NCBI GenBank assembly: GCA_017554305.1
Contig: JAFZIN010000012.1
Coordinates: forward strand, 59,102-123,101
Reading direction: 5' to 3'
Origin: Bacteroidales bacterium
GTDB taxonomy: Bacteria > Bacteroidota > Bacteroidia > Bacteroidales > UBA932
Length of the DNA stretch: 64,000 bases
Shown piece after piece: positions 7,452 to 16,242 of the stretch. Positions within the stretch are counted from its first letter, which is position 1. Each line of letters starts with the position of its first letter. The translations under genes were made by a program, and so were the position numbers. The notes below the pieces were generated by a model. The model was not told the DNA's origin, did no database searches, and worked only from the letters and a program-made list of their open reading frames with translations.

Positions 7452-9053
7452 ATGAAAACACGTTCTTTCTTCTTGATAATTCTTTTTGGGGCTATACTGA
7501 TGACTGTATCTGCTTCATTTGACAGGGGGCAAGAGGCTAAGGCTCAGACAGCTATGGATGCTTTTAAGAGCATGCTGGGAACAGCCCCGGTTACAATTCC
7601 ACCGGTAAGTGATCCGGTATGCGTTTACTGCGGAGCCAATAGAAGTGACTCTCCAAGACGTGAGCCTCACAGACAAGGATGCCGTTATTATGAAGGTCAG
7701 TCAAATCAAAGTTACAATGTTCCAAGGAGCGTAAACGGTACTAACTCAGACGATAACTATAACTCCACCAGCGGAAACTACTCTCATGTGACTTATAATC
7801 AGCCTAAAACAGTGTATGTTCCGCCAACACCAATAAGAGATACTCCGGAGGGTAAGGCAATACTACAGGCTGTAGAAGGGCTTGGTTATGCTGTTGGCTC
7901 TCTAGCCGCTGAGGCGTTGTGTGATTTTGTTTCATGGTCTTATAAACAGATATTCTCATCAAAGGGCAAGGTTTATCACTCTGATAATCCTTTAAAAGGT
8001 TGGGGAATAACGCAAGTTGTGAAGAAGGATGGAAAGGAGGGTATTTGGAACAATGGCACCCATAAATGGGATGTGAAACCTGGCATGTACTATGACATTC
8101 AACTCCCGGGACCTGCAGAGGGCGTGGCTAGGAGCGTAAAAAACAATAAATGGGGAGTTTTTGACGTTTCTGAAAAAGGTGCTGTCCTTGTTCCGTTTGT
8201 ATTTGACGAGGTTCAGTTTTACACAAGAGGTGGAAATGGAACGCCTATGGCATTCGGAGCCAAAGATGAGAATGGAAATATGCACTGGATGATAGGACGT
8301 ATTGTTCTGGAGGGACGAGATTTCAAATTTGTTCCTTTCCCTGGAGACTGGAGCAACGTTGAACTTACCAGCATGCCTACCCCAGATGATGACGGCTATA
8401 CCGCTATTGTTGCGAAAGATTATAAAACAGGGAAAACCAAGATTTTAGACCACTTTGGCAATAACTATTTCGGCCATCATTCAGAAGATAGATATGATGA
8501 TATTATAATGACCGGTATGGTTACTAAAGGTCAAACTCTTTCTGGGACATCTCGTAGCAAGCCAATGGATACCTACTATGATTTTTACAAGGTGAAAAAC
8601 AACGGTAAGATGGGTTATGTTTTTGCTCATCACACAGCAGATATGAAACGTCAATTGGATTCATATCAGATGTTACCTTGTGAATATGATGATGTTACAC
8701 CAGTAGCTTCTATTGTGGGCGGAGCAGAGGTGAAAACCACCCATACAATGAAAGGAAAGGAGGTTGTCATCACTAGAAAAGACAACAAGTTTGGCATAGG
8801 CCCGTATTATAGAGATGAGGTTAAAAATCCTCAGTATAAGGATATTGCACATCTATGGATGCTTGATAATAATGGTAAGGAGCGCCCTGTTTTTATAGTT
8901 CAGGAGCAGAGCGGAAGATATATAGCAAAGAGAGCTGACGGTACAGATCTTCATTTCCAAAGATATTCCCAAGTTGTTGCTGCAGACGATTTTATAGATA
9001 TGGTAAACATCCTGAAGGAGCACATTCAGATGTATCCCGATCAGTGGAAGTAG
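7452..9053 (+). CDS. Secreted WG-repeat-like protein
   Basis: A 533-residue exported protein: signal peptide over residues 1-32 ending AKAQ, then a Cys-containing segment CVYCGANRSDSPRREPHRQG with one more Cys, recalling a zinc-ribbon-like motif, an Asn/Ser-rich linker, and a C-terminal two thirds built of repeated beta strands. Units such as NNKWGVFDVSEKGAVLVPF and DNKFGIGPYYRDE resemble WG repeats (KWGLID-type), a beta-propeller-like surface module of unknown ligand. It abuts the convergent tsaE gene with no gap. The function is unknown. Confidence 0.75.
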   Translation: MKTRSFFLIILFGAILMTVSASFDRGQEAKAQTAMDAFKSMLGTAPVTIPPVSDPVCVYCGANRSDSPRREPHRQGCRYYEGQSNQSYNVPRSVNGTNSDDNYNSTSGNYSHVTYNQPKTVYVPPTPIRDTPEGKAILQAVEGLGYAVGSLAAEALCDFVSWSYKQIFSSKGKVYHSDNPLKGWGITQVVKKDGKEGIWNNGTHKWDVKPGMYYDIQLPGPAEGVARSVKNNKWGVFDVSEKGAVLVPFVFDEVQFYTRGGNGTPMAFGAKDENGNMHWMIGRIVLEGRDFKFVPFPGDWSNVELTSMPTPDDDGYTAIVAKDYKTGKTKILDHFGNNYFGHHSEDRYDDIIMTGMVTKGQTLSGTSRSKPMDTYYDFYKVKNNGKMGYVFAHHTADMKRQLDSYQMLPCEYDDVTPVASIVGGAEVKTTHTMKGKEVVITRKDNKFGIGPYYRDEVKNPQYKDIAHLWMLDNNGKERPVFIVQEQSGRYIAKRADGTDLHFQRYSQVVAADDFIDMVNILKEHIQMYPDQWK

Positions 9054-9491
9054 TTACTGAAGGATGACGGTGCGGGAGAGGTCCTGGTTGGTGGTGATGG
9101 TCACTTTGATTACATCCTCCGGCAGGATCTCTTCTATCTTTTCCGGCCACTCTATTAGGCAGAGACCGCTGCCGGCAAAGTACTCCTCCGCTCCAATGTC
9201 GTATGCTTCAGAGAGCTTGTTAATGCGGTAAAAATCAAAGTGGTATACTGGGAATCCTCTGCTGCTTGAGTACTCATTTATAAGCGTGAAAGTGGGGGAG
9301 TTCACGTTGTCTTTTACACCCAATGCGTTGCAGATGGCTTTGATGAATGTGGTTTTTCCCGCCCCCATTTTTCCGTAGAAAGCAAAGATGTTGCTCGTTA
9401 AGTCAGACTCCGATATGTACTGAACAAACTGCTCAGCCACAGAGTCTATCTCCTCCAAGTTCCTTATTATGAATTCTTTCTTGCTGTCCAT
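9054..9491 (-). CDS. tsaE: tRNA threonylcarbamoyladenosine biosynthesis ATPase TsaE
   Basis: A 145-residue ATPase with Walker A GKMGAGKTTF at about residue 42, NSPTFTLINEY and YHFDFYRI, and the terminal LIEWPE motif, all hallmarks of TsaE (YjeE). It works with TsaB and TsaD to place threonylcarbamoyl on A37 of ANN-decoding tRNAs in the cytoplasm, using the adenylate made by TsaC, which is encoded 4.4 kb away at 13935. The stop codon directly adjoins the stop of the convergent gene at 9053. Confidence 0.95.
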   Translation of the reverse strand: MDSKKEFIIRNLEEIDSVAEQFVQYISESDLTSNIFAFYGKMGAGKTTFIKAICNALGVKDNVNSPTFTLINEYSSSRGFPVYHFDFYRINKLSEAYDIGAEEYFAGSGLCLIEWPEKIEEILPEDVIKVTITTNQDLSRTVILQ

Positions 9492-9520
9492 CTTTTTCCT
9501 CCGCGATAGATTAACTTACA

Positions 9521-9772
9521 TCACTTCCCCTCTGACTGCATCTGCTCTTCCGTTATGATTGTGATCTTCCCCTCCAAATCTTTTGCAATCCAGTCTCCCT
9601 CATTGCATTGCACAATTCCCTCATCTGTCATAATGAAGAGATAGAGAAATCCCATACAGAGATGTGGCTGCATAAGGCGCTCCTTCACCATCTCCTTCAC
9701 CTCTTCAATGTTCACGCCGTCCCATCGTAAGGCGTTCACCATCTTGCCGTTATGCAGAAGCATCTTTTTCAT
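9521..9772 (-). CDS. Small conserved hypothetical protein
   Basis: An 83-residue protein from the ATG at 9770-9772 (MKKMLLHNGK). A longer reading upstream would run into the preceding acyltransferase gene and has no resemblance to a protein start. It contains MVNALRWDG near the N-terminus and GDWIAKDLEGKITIIT near the C-terminus, a layout like the short phage-type proteins that read AIQWTG and GDWIVKG. Function unknown. It lies 14 bp after the acyltransferase gene and 29 bp before tsaE, so it is probably co-transcribed. Confidence 0.65.
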   Translation of the reverse strand: MKKMLLHNGKMVNALRWDGVNIEEVKEMVKERLMQPHLCMGFLYLFIMTDEGIVQCNEGDWIAKDLEGKITIITEEQMQSEGK

Positions 9773-9786
9773 CAGCCGGTAATTTT

Positions 9787-11025
9787 TTATATCTTGATAA
9801 CAATCTTCTTTCTGTAAAGAACGTATGCCATCAGAGTGAATACCAGCACATAAATGATTGCATACATAAGGGAGGCGTACTCGTTGTTGCCTCCGAATAC
9901 CGGCTGGCATATATGCTGGTAGAACCAGCTGAGTGCAGAGTAACTCTTCTCTCCCATTGTTCCGTCATCCTGGAGAGCAGGAACGGTCCAGCGAATCATT
10001 CCGCCAAGAATCTTGGAGAAGAGGCCCGCCATAACAAATGCAAAGAGCGGGTTCATACCCAGCGCTTTAAACGGAGTGAAGAATTTCTCCTTGCCCTTCA
10101 CATCTATGAAGTAGATGAAGAAGGCTAGCATAAGAATTGCCCAACCGCCTGCGTATAAGACGTATGAACCGGTCCAGATCTTCTTGACTATCGGGACCCA
10201 GATACTTGCAATCATTCCCAAGCCAAGGCAGAACATTCCAATTACAAAGAGTTTTGCAACAGAGGTAGTTTTGTCTGTGCTGGTGCGGCAGATGTTGCCA
10301 ACAAGGAAGCCGAGCAGAACGGTGCAGCTGCCGGAGAGCACGCCTATAAGTCCTTCAGGATCAAAAGCAAAGCCCTCTCCGTGGTAAACGTGGTTATCTC
10401 CAATCAGGCCGAGTGAGTTAAAGAGATTTACATCAAATGCTCCGGATGCTCTGCCGGCCATTGTATCCTTTACGGTCTCTCCAAAGAGGAAAGCCCCCTC
10501 TCCGTCTCTCAACAGCCAGAGTACCAGAATCTCCAGCAGAGAGAGAATGACCATTGCCGTTACAATTTTCTTTGGCTTTTTAAGCAGCAGCGCAAAGAAT
10601 CCGCCAAATATGTAGCAGAGCGCAATCCTCTGAAGCACTCCAAAAATCCTCAGATGTTCAAACTTGTATGCCACGCTTCCCCAGAATCCAAGATCCTGGT
10701 CTACAGGGAATTTAATGAACGGGAAGGCGTTAAGCAGAAGACCTACCAGAAAGATGAGACAGCCTCTCTTTACAAGTTTTTTAATGCTGGCTCCGGAAAG
10801 AGACTCGTTGTACTTTGCAAAGGAGAAAGCCATTGCGGCTCCCACAACAAAGAGGAAGAAGGGGAACACCAGATCTGTAGGAGTACAGCCGGCCCAGGAG
10901 GCGTGCCTTAACGGTTTGAAAATGTGGCCCCAGCTGCCGGGGTTGTTAACCAGAATCATTCCCGCCACGGTCATTCCTCTGAGTACGTCCAGAGCAACAT
11001 AGCGGGTGCTCTTTGCTTGTCCCAT
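9787..11025 (-). CDS. NagX-like / DUF5009 membrane acyltransferase
   Basis: A 412-residue integral membrane protein with about ten hydrophobic segments. It opens with RYVALDVLRGMTVAGMILVN and PTDLVFPFFLFVVGAAMAF, the signature of the family related to lysosomal heparan-alpha-glucosaminide N-acetyltransferase, called NagX in Bacteroidota. Family members are thought to transfer acetyl groups across the membrane onto glucosamine-type sugars; the bacterial substrate is not established. It is probably the first gene of an operon with the 83-residue protein and tsaE. Confidence 0.85.
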   Translation of the reverse strand: MGQAKSTRYVALDVLRGMTVAGMILVNNPGSWGHIFKPLRHASWAGCTPTDLVFPFFLFVVGAAMAFSFAKYNESLSGASIKKLVKRGCLIFLVGLLLNAFPFIKFPVDQDLGFWGSVAYKFEHLRIFGVLQRIALCYIFGGFFALLLKKPKKIVTAMVILSLLEILVLWLLRDGEGAFLFGETVKDTMAGRASGAFDVNLFNSLGLIGDNHVYHGEGFAFDPEGLIGVLSGSCTVLLGFLVGNICRTSTDKTTSVAKLFVIGMFCLGLGMIASIWVPIVKKIWTGSYVLYAGGWAILMLAFFIYFIDVKGKEKFFTPFKALGMNPLFAFVMAGLFSKILGGMIRWTVPALQDDGTMGEKSYSALSWFYQHICQPVFGGNNEYASLMYAIIYVLVFTLMAYVLYRKKIVIKI

Positions 11026-11095
11026 AATAGATAGGTTTTGGTTTATACTAGTGCAAAATTAACTAAATAATGTTATTTTCGCCATTATAAAAGAG

Positions 11096-11848
11096 ATGGG
11101 TATGGAATTGTTTTTCTCCACGGAAATAGGCAAAGAGAGGCTCACTTTAAGGGGCAAGGAGGCAGAACACTGCGCCAAGGTGCTCCGTCATAAAGTTGGC
11201 GATACCCTCTTTGTCATTGACGGACGAGGCTCTCTGTACCGCTGCCAAATCTCTGAAATCACTCTTGCAAAGAAGGGAGAGCCAAAGGTAGAGTGCTCAA
11301 TAGAAGAGCGTTCCGTTGGCGTAGGGGGCAGAAACTATTCACTCACTATGGCCGTCTGCCCAACTAAAAATATGGAGCGTTTTGAATGGTTTGTGGAGAA
11401 GGCAACCGAACTAGGTGTAGACACTATTATCCCGATAGTTTCTGACCACTCCATTCGCACCTCCATCAAAAAGGAGAGAGTGGAGGCAGTGGCACTCTCT
11501 GCCACCAAACAGTCTTTAAAGTCCTATCTGCCTCAGATAGAAGAGTGTGTGAGTGTTGAGGAGTTTATCTGTCGTGATTATGAAGATACGCTTAAACTCA
11601 TTGCGCACTGTGAAGAGGGTGAAAAAAAGAGCATACGTGAAAGGCTTGCAGAAGTCTCTGCGGCAGCAAGTTCCAGGGGGCGGAAGGTTGTTGTGATGAT
11701 TGGGCCGGAGGGAGACTTCTCAGAAAAAGAGATAGCCCTCGCACTGAGCAAGGGCTATAAACCTGTAACACTGGGTCCTTCAAGACTTAGGGTAGAAACC
11801 GCCGCGCTTGCTGCAGTGAGCGAAATCTACTTTGCCTCAATAGATTAA
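11096..11848 (+). CDS. rsmE: 16S rRNA m3U1498 methyltransferase RsmE
   Basis: A 250-residue SPOUT methyltransferase. The N-terminal PUA-like domain includes HCAKVLRHKVGD; the C-terminal knot carries MIGPEGDFSEKEI and LGPSRLRVETAALAA, the SAM-binding loops diagnostic of RsmE, which N3-methylates U1498 of 16S rRNA. The start may be either ATG, two codons apart (11096 or 11102). It is transcribed away from the acyltransferase gene and its stop overlaps the stop of the convergent gene by 4 bp. Confidence 0.94.
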   Translation: MGMELFFSTEIGKERLTLRGKEAEHCAKVLRHKVGDTLFVIDGRGSLYRCQISEITLAKKGEPKVECSIEERSVGVGGRNYSLTMAVCPTKNMERFEWFVEKATELGVDTIIPIVSDHSIRTSIKKERVEAVALSATKQSLKSYLPQIEECVSVEEFICRDYEDTLKLIAHCEEGEKKSIRERLAEVSAAASSRGRKVVVMIGPEGDFSEKEIALALSKGYKPVTLGPSRLRVETAALAAVSEIYFASID

Positions 11849-13224
11849 TTCTTTCCTCCAAACAGGTAGTTCACTCCAAAGGTGATGTGTGTATTGCACT
11901 CATTTACAGGAATAAACTGCGGAGTCATCTTGGTGTAGTAGTTATCTGTTCCAATGTGGAAACTGAACTTCTTTGCATAAACGTTGGCCATCATTCCGTA
12001 CTCCCAGCCGTATGTTGAGTAGGCTGTACTTGCAGAGAGGCTCAGCCACTTTAATGGGGCAACGTTCAGAGAAACTCTGCCCTCATGGAAAGGAACCATG
12101 TGGTTGTAAATCTGAGTTCCCAGAACACCAATAGACATCTTCTCATAGAAAGGCATCTTGAACTCCGCTCCCACCATTGCGGTGTAGGTAATCAGAGACG
12201 GCTTAACGTTCTTTTTCCTTGGCTCAAACTCGTAAATACCCTTAACATGGTCTACCAGATGGTTAAGAACCTCTTTAAGGCTGGAAGACTCCTCAATGTC
12301 TATAAGCTCTTCACCGTCAAACTTCCAGGTGTGATCTTTTGCAACTCCGGATGCCTTGTTGAACCACCAGATTGCTCCCACATCATTTATTGCAGCGGAA
12401 ACATTTATATACTCGTTAACCTCATATTTAGCACCCAGGTCAACGCCCAATCCCAATCCTCCGAATCCGAAAGGTTTGAATTTAATTCCCGATAGATCAC
12501 ATACTTCTGTGCCTTTTGAAGGGGAAATCTTCATCCTTCTGGAGATTCCGCCTCCTGCTGCATCAAAAGATGCGTTGGAGTACATAGCCCACATATCCTT
12601 GCTGAGGCTTGCGTACATATCAGTTACTTTCATCCTTATGGCGTTCATACCAATGAGGACTTTTCCCCTTGCTCCCAAAGAGAGTCTGCCAAACTTGCGT
12701 GAAGAGCCAAACGCCAGCTCAATGTAGGTGTTTGTGAAGGCCTTAACGTTGGAGAGATCATAGAAGAAATCTTCCGGAGCATCTCCCTTAAGGAATTCAA
12801 AAAGACCTTTTGGAATGTTGGCAGATGTCTGGTTTATGTAGTTGACTTCTATAGTATTGAAGTAATCGTGCCCGTTATGTTTTTTCCAGAATCCGTAGGA
12901 GAGAACGTTCTCATGAATGTTTACGTTAATCTTGTTTTTCTCTCTGATTCTAGAAAGGAATTCATCTGAATCAACGCTTTTGTGCATAAAGGTAACCAGT
13001 TCGCCATCGTAAGGCCAGAAGAATGTGCTGAGTGCCATATTACTCTGAGTACCGGCACTTATGTTGAGAATACCGCCCACAAAGTTTTTATCTGTTTGGA
13101 AAGAGGGGTTCAGACGGTAGTTGTGGGTGTAGTGATCAATAAAGTATGCACCTCTGAGTTCCTGAGCAAAAAGGGAGTATGCAGAGGTCAAAAGTATAAT
13201 TGCTGTTATAGTTATCTTTTTCAT
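11845..13224 (-). CDS. DUF5723-family outer-membrane protein
   Basis: A 459-residue protein with a signal peptide (MKKITITAIILLTSAYSLFA, cut before QELRGAYF) and a long series of amphipathic strands ending in aromatic residues, as in a PorV/FadL-like beta barrel. LRGAYFIDHYTHNYRLNPSF is the recognisable start of the DUF5723 family of Bacteroidota. The ATG at 13222-13224 is preferred over the TTG two codons upstream. It follows a lipoprotein gene by 25 bp; the two probably form an outer-membrane pair. Role unknown. Confidence 0.8.
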   Translation of the reverse strand: MKKITITAIILLTSAYSLFAQELRGAYFIDHYTHNYRLNPSFQTDKNFVGGILNISAGTQSNMALSTFFWPYDGELVTFMHKSVDSDEFLSRIREKNKINVNIHENVLSYGFWKKHNGHDYFNTIEVNYINQTSANIPKGLFEFLKGDAPEDFFYDLSNVKAFTNTYIELAFGSSRKFGRLSLGARGKVLIGMNAIRMKVTDMYASLSKDMWAMYSNASFDAAGGGISRRMKISPSKGTEVCDLSGIKFKPFGFGGLGLGVDLGAKYEVNEYINVSAAINDVGAIWWFNKASGVAKDHTWKFDGEELIDIEESSSLKEVLNHLVDHVKGIYEFEPRKKNVKPSLITYTAMVGAEFKMPFYEKMSIGVLGTQIYNHMVPFHEGRVSLNVAPLKWLSLSASTAYSTYGWEYGMMANVYAKKFSFHIGTDNYYTKMTPQFIPVNECNTHITFGVNYLFGGKN

Positions 13225-13249
13225 AGTCAAGTCTTTTAAGGGTTTAAGA

Positions 13250-13921
13250 TTAATTGTCAGAATTGTTGTTCTTTTTCTTAACCCTGAGGTTTATACCCTC
13301 CGGCAGCTGAAGACTAACTTTATTGATGCTGATTCCCAGGTGGTGCTCAATGAGCATGGAACTGCTTGGCATTGTGGGCGCTACAAACTTAATGCAGATT
13401 CCGTCAAATCCGGTTCCGTCTGCAGTCTGGCTTCTGGTAATGTGAAGCGTGGCATCCGTTAGACCCGGCTCCTCTGCCGTTCCTGCAGGAAGAGTTGCGG
13501 AAAGGAAGGTCTCAACATTCGGAATCTGGTTGCCGTTAGTGTCTATAACGTAAGCACTTACGGAGTATTGGAACGGGAGAGTGTTCTTGAGAGTAAGGAA
13601 GAATTTCATCTCCGGAATACCAAAGTCATTGAGGTTTATGAATGAGATGCCGTTAATCTTGTAGTATCCGAATATGAAATTGGTAAGTTTCTCACCCTTA
13701 GGATCAAAAATCCAATCATCATTTTCGTCTTTGGTAAAGTAGTTCTTTGCCTCCTTGGAGAGCAAAGCCTTAATGCGCAGGTGTCCAATGTCTCCAATAG
13801 GCACCTGAATCTGTTTACCTACGTTCATCTCGTAGTTGATGTCTTTTTTAAGGTTGTACCTCTTGTCTACAGAACAGCTTAAAAATAAGACGGTTGATAA
13901 AATAAGTAAGACGTATTTCAT
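13250..13921 (-). CDS. Hypothetical lipoprotein next to the DUF5723 gene
   Basis: A 223-residue protein from the ATG at 13919-13921 (MKYVLLILSTVLFLSCS), giving a good lipoprotein signal with Cys at residue 17. A longer frame starting at 13960 would overlap the end of tsaC and disrupt the signal. The mature part has strands such as IQVPIGDIGHLRIKALL and a Thr/Ala-rich middle; it looks like a beta-sandwich envelope protein. Co-transcribed with tsaC upstream (13 bp) and the DUF5723 gene downstream. Function unknown. Confidence 0.7.
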   Translation of the reverse strand: MKYVLLILSTVLFLSCSVDKRYNLKKDINYEMNVGKQIQVPIGDIGHLRIKALLSKEAKNYFTKDENDDWIFDPKGEKLTNFIFGYYKINGISFINLNDFGIPEMKFFLTLKNTLPFQYSVSAYVIDTNGNQIPNVETFLSATLPAGTAEEPGLTDATLHITRSQTADGTGFDGICIKFVAPTMPSSSMLIEHHLGISINKVSLQLPEGINLRVKKKNNNSDN

Positions 13922-13934
13922 AACTGTACAGTTT

Positions 13935-14537
13935 TTATTTTCTGATAATTTCAATCTCACCCCTCATTCCAACCTTAATAATCTGAGATGCTTTGTGCGT
14001 GGAGTCTTTCTCCTCCATTGCGGGTGATACCACATAATCTACCGCCTCCTTTATGCTCTGCTCAATTTCTTTAAATCCTTTAGGAGGTTTTTCTCCCGAT
14101 AGATTTGCACTTGTAGAAACTATTGGCCTTTTCAGCCTGAAACAGAGCTGCTTGCAGAACTCATTGAACGGAATTCTGATGCCTGCGCTGCCGTCTTCCG
14201 CAACAACATTTTCTGCAAGATGGCAGGCGTTGGGATAGATAATTGTCATTGGAGAATCGTTCACTTCAATCAAATCCAATGCTGCCTGAGGAATCTCTTT
14301 AACGTAACGGGCCAGCATATCCAAATCACAGACAAGGGTTACCAGAGATTTGCTCTCCTCTCTTTTCTTTATTGCAAAGACCTTTGCAACCGCCTCTTTA
14401 TCAGTGGCGTCACAGCCAATGCCCCAGATTGTATCCGTAGGGTAGAGTATGGTTCCGCCGTTCTTCAGAACCTCTGCAGCCCTGGCTACCTGAATCTCCA
14501 TCTTGGGATCCATTTTGTATGCTCTCTTTCCTCCCAT
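13935..14537 (-). CDS. tsaC: Threonylcarbamoyl-AMP synthase (TsaC/Sua5/YciO family)
   Basis: A 200-residue cytoplasmic enzyme with GGTILYPTDTIWGIGCDA near the N-terminus, the KREESKSL loop, and RPIVSTSANLSGEKPP, the nucleotide- and carbonate-binding motifs of the TsaC family. It makes threonylcarbamoyl-adenylate from threonine, bicarbonate and ATP for the tRNA t6A modification. The ATG at 14535-14537 (MGGKRAYK) sits 2 bp after the upstream stop; an ATG at 14513 (MDPKMEI) is also possible. The Sua5-specific C-terminal domain is absent. Confidence 0.92.
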   Translation of the reverse strand: MGGKRAYKMDPKMEIQVARAAEVLKNGGTILYPTDTIWGIGCDATDKEAVAKVFAIKKREESKSLVTLVCDLDMLARYVKEIPQAALDLIEVNDSPMTIIYPNACHLAENVVAEDGSAGIRIPFNEFCKQLCFRLKRPIVSTSANLSGEKPPKGFKEIEQSIKEAVDYVVSPAMEEKDSTHKASQIIKVGMRGEIEIIRK

Positions 14538-14539
14538 AG

Positions 14540-15637
14540 TTATTTTATAATAGCGAACTCTGTAACCACCGGGTAATGGTCTGAGAAATCGCACTTTATG
14601 GTCTTGTGACTCAACCCCTCAAAACTTTCCGGAATAAATACGTAATCTATTCTGAGCATAGGCCATAGTACGGAATATGTTGCAGCAAAGCCTTTTCCGC
14701 TCTCCTTAAAAGTATCCTTTCTGTTGTATGAAAGTTTGTGGTAAGTGTAAGACATTGGGGTGTCATTAAAATCTCCGCAGATGACAGTTGGATAAGGGCT
14801 CTCTTTTATGATGTTGAAGAGAGCGTTTGCCTGCTGTGACCTTCTTATGACGGCATCTCTAATCTTGTGATTTACACTGAGTATCTCTCCCTTTACCTCC
14901 TCAACGTTTCTCTTGTTTTCTCTTATTTTTTTGATAGATGAAGTAAGAGAAATGCTGTTGGATTCCAGGTGGTTGTTGAAGACTCTAATGGTATCTTTAT
15001 CTACAACTATATCTGCGTAAATACTCAGGTTGGTGCTGTTCTTGAACTTGATTGTTCCTCCTCCAATTATCTTGTGACGGCTGAGGATTATGTTGCCGAA
15101 TACGTCTCCTTTGTTTGGAAACATATAGTTTGTACGGTATTTGTACTGAGGGAGAATGGATGAAGTTTGAGAAAATTCATCCAGCGTAACTTCCTGGAGG
15201 CAAACAATATCCGGATCATCCTCCTTTATCTGTGCAAAGACTCCCGCCTTTGCAGTATCCTTATCAAGATTGTTCTTTGAGAGGCCAAAGTTTCCTACGT
15301 TGTAGGTCTCCAATTTTACAATGGTTCCCTCTATAAGATCACTTTTCTTAAAGCCAAAACGGTAGAACCTGTCTGCAAATAGCAGAGCAGGCAGAATGGC
15401 AACAACTGTAATCCAGGCGCCCTTGCTTCTTAAGATAAGAGCAATAAGCAGAAGAATAAAGTTAACTATCAGGATAGGAATAAAATAGAGGCCAAAGAAA
15501 AGGGGCATCCAGTAGTGAGCCGGGTCAATGTAAGAGGAAATGTATGAGATAATTAGGCACAGTCCGGCAATAACCAGAAGCACTCTGAACGCAACGCTCA
15601 GAAAAATAATAAATCCGTTTCTTCTCTTTGCCGCCAT
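14540..15637 (-). CDS. Membrane-anchored endonuclease/exonuclease/phosphatase-family protein
   Basis: A 365-residue protein: three hydrophobic segments in residues 1-95, then an EEP domain facing the periplasm. Catalytic motifs are visible: LETYNVGNFG, DPDIVCLQEV, NNHLES, CGDFNDTPMS and SDHYPVVTEF, the metal- and phosphate-binding residues of the DNase I / sphingomyelinase fold. The substrate could be a nucleic acid or a phospho-lipid. The ATG at 15635-15637 overlaps the rhomboid stop by one base, so translation is probably coupled. Confidence 0.88.
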   Translation of the reverse strand: MAAKRRNGFIIFLSVAFRVLLVIAGLCLIISYISSYIDPAHYWMPLFFGLYFIPILIVNFILLLIALILRSKGAWITVVAILPALLFADRFYRFGFKKSDLIEGTIVKLETYNVGNFGLSKNNLDKDTAKAGVFAQIKEDDPDIVCLQEVTLDEFSQTSSILPQYKYRTNYMFPNKGDVFGNIILSRHKIIGGGTIKFKNSTNLSIYADIVVDKDTIRVFNNHLESNSISLTSSIKKIRENKRNVEEVKGEILSVNHKIRDAVIRRSQQANALFNIIKESPYPTVICGDFNDTPMSYTYHKLSYNRKDTFKESGKGFAATYSVLWPMLRIDYVFIPESFEGLSHKTIKCDFSDHYPVVTEFAIIK

Positions 15638-16242
15638 CAATATTCAGTATACATTCTGTCTCTTTTTCTCCAAAGAAGCAGTAAGATAAGACCAAAGACC
15701 ATACCTCCCAAATGTGCAAAGTGTGCAACTCCGCTTCCCGTATCAAAGACTCCGCAAACCAGTTCTATTGCTCCGAATATACAAACAAACCACTTTGCCT
15801 TTAGTGTAATAGGAATTGGGAAAACCATTGTAATTCTGTTGTTTGGGAAGAGCATTCCGTAGGCCAGCAGAACTCCGTAAACTGCACCGGAAGCACCAAC
15901 TGTAGGTATAGGATATGTAACTCCCTGCAGGTGCATCACTCCCAGATGGCAGGCCGCAGCACCCAGTCCGGTTAGCATATAGTAGAGCAAAAACTTCTTT
16001 GGACCCCACACCTGTTCCAGCATTATTCCAAAGAAGAACAGGGAATACATGTTAAAGAAGATGTGGAAGAACCCACCGTGCATAAACATGTGAGTGACAA
16101 GCTGATGTATCTTAAAGTAACCGGAGTCTACAGGGAACAGGGCAAACTTCAGATACATTGTATCACCAATAATCAATGTGGCAATGAACATTATCACATT
16201 GATTATAATTATGTTTCTAAGTACTATGGGTATGTTTCTCAT
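15637..16242 (-). CDS. Rhomboid-family intramembrane serine protease
   Basis: A 201-residue six-segment membrane protein. The catalytic Ser is in TVGASGAVYG, the catalytic His in HFAHLGGMVFG, and the supporting HGGFFHIFFNMY loop holds the His and Asn that stabilise the oxyanion. It cleaves transmembrane segments of client proteins within the inner membrane; clients are unknown. Its ATG overlaps the mutL stop as ATGA, and it runs into the EEP gene, so mutL, rhomboid, EEP and tsaC form one tightly packed operon. Confidence 0.92.
   Translation of the reverse strand: MRNIPIVLRNIIIINVIMFIATLIIGDTMYLKFALFPVDSGYFKIHQLVTHMFMHGGFFHIFFNMYSLFFFGIMLEQVWGPKKFLLYYMLTGLGAAACHLGVMHLQGVTYPIPTVGASGAVYGVLLAYGMLFPNNRITMVFPIPITLKAKWFVCIFGAIELVCGVFDTGSGVAHFAHLGGMVFGLILLLLWRKRDRMYTEY

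Noticed and set aside
9773-9910. N-terminal extension of the small protein at 9521
   Set aside because: It lies inside the acyltransferase gene and reads as out-of-frame sequence; the start at 9772 follows that gene's stop.
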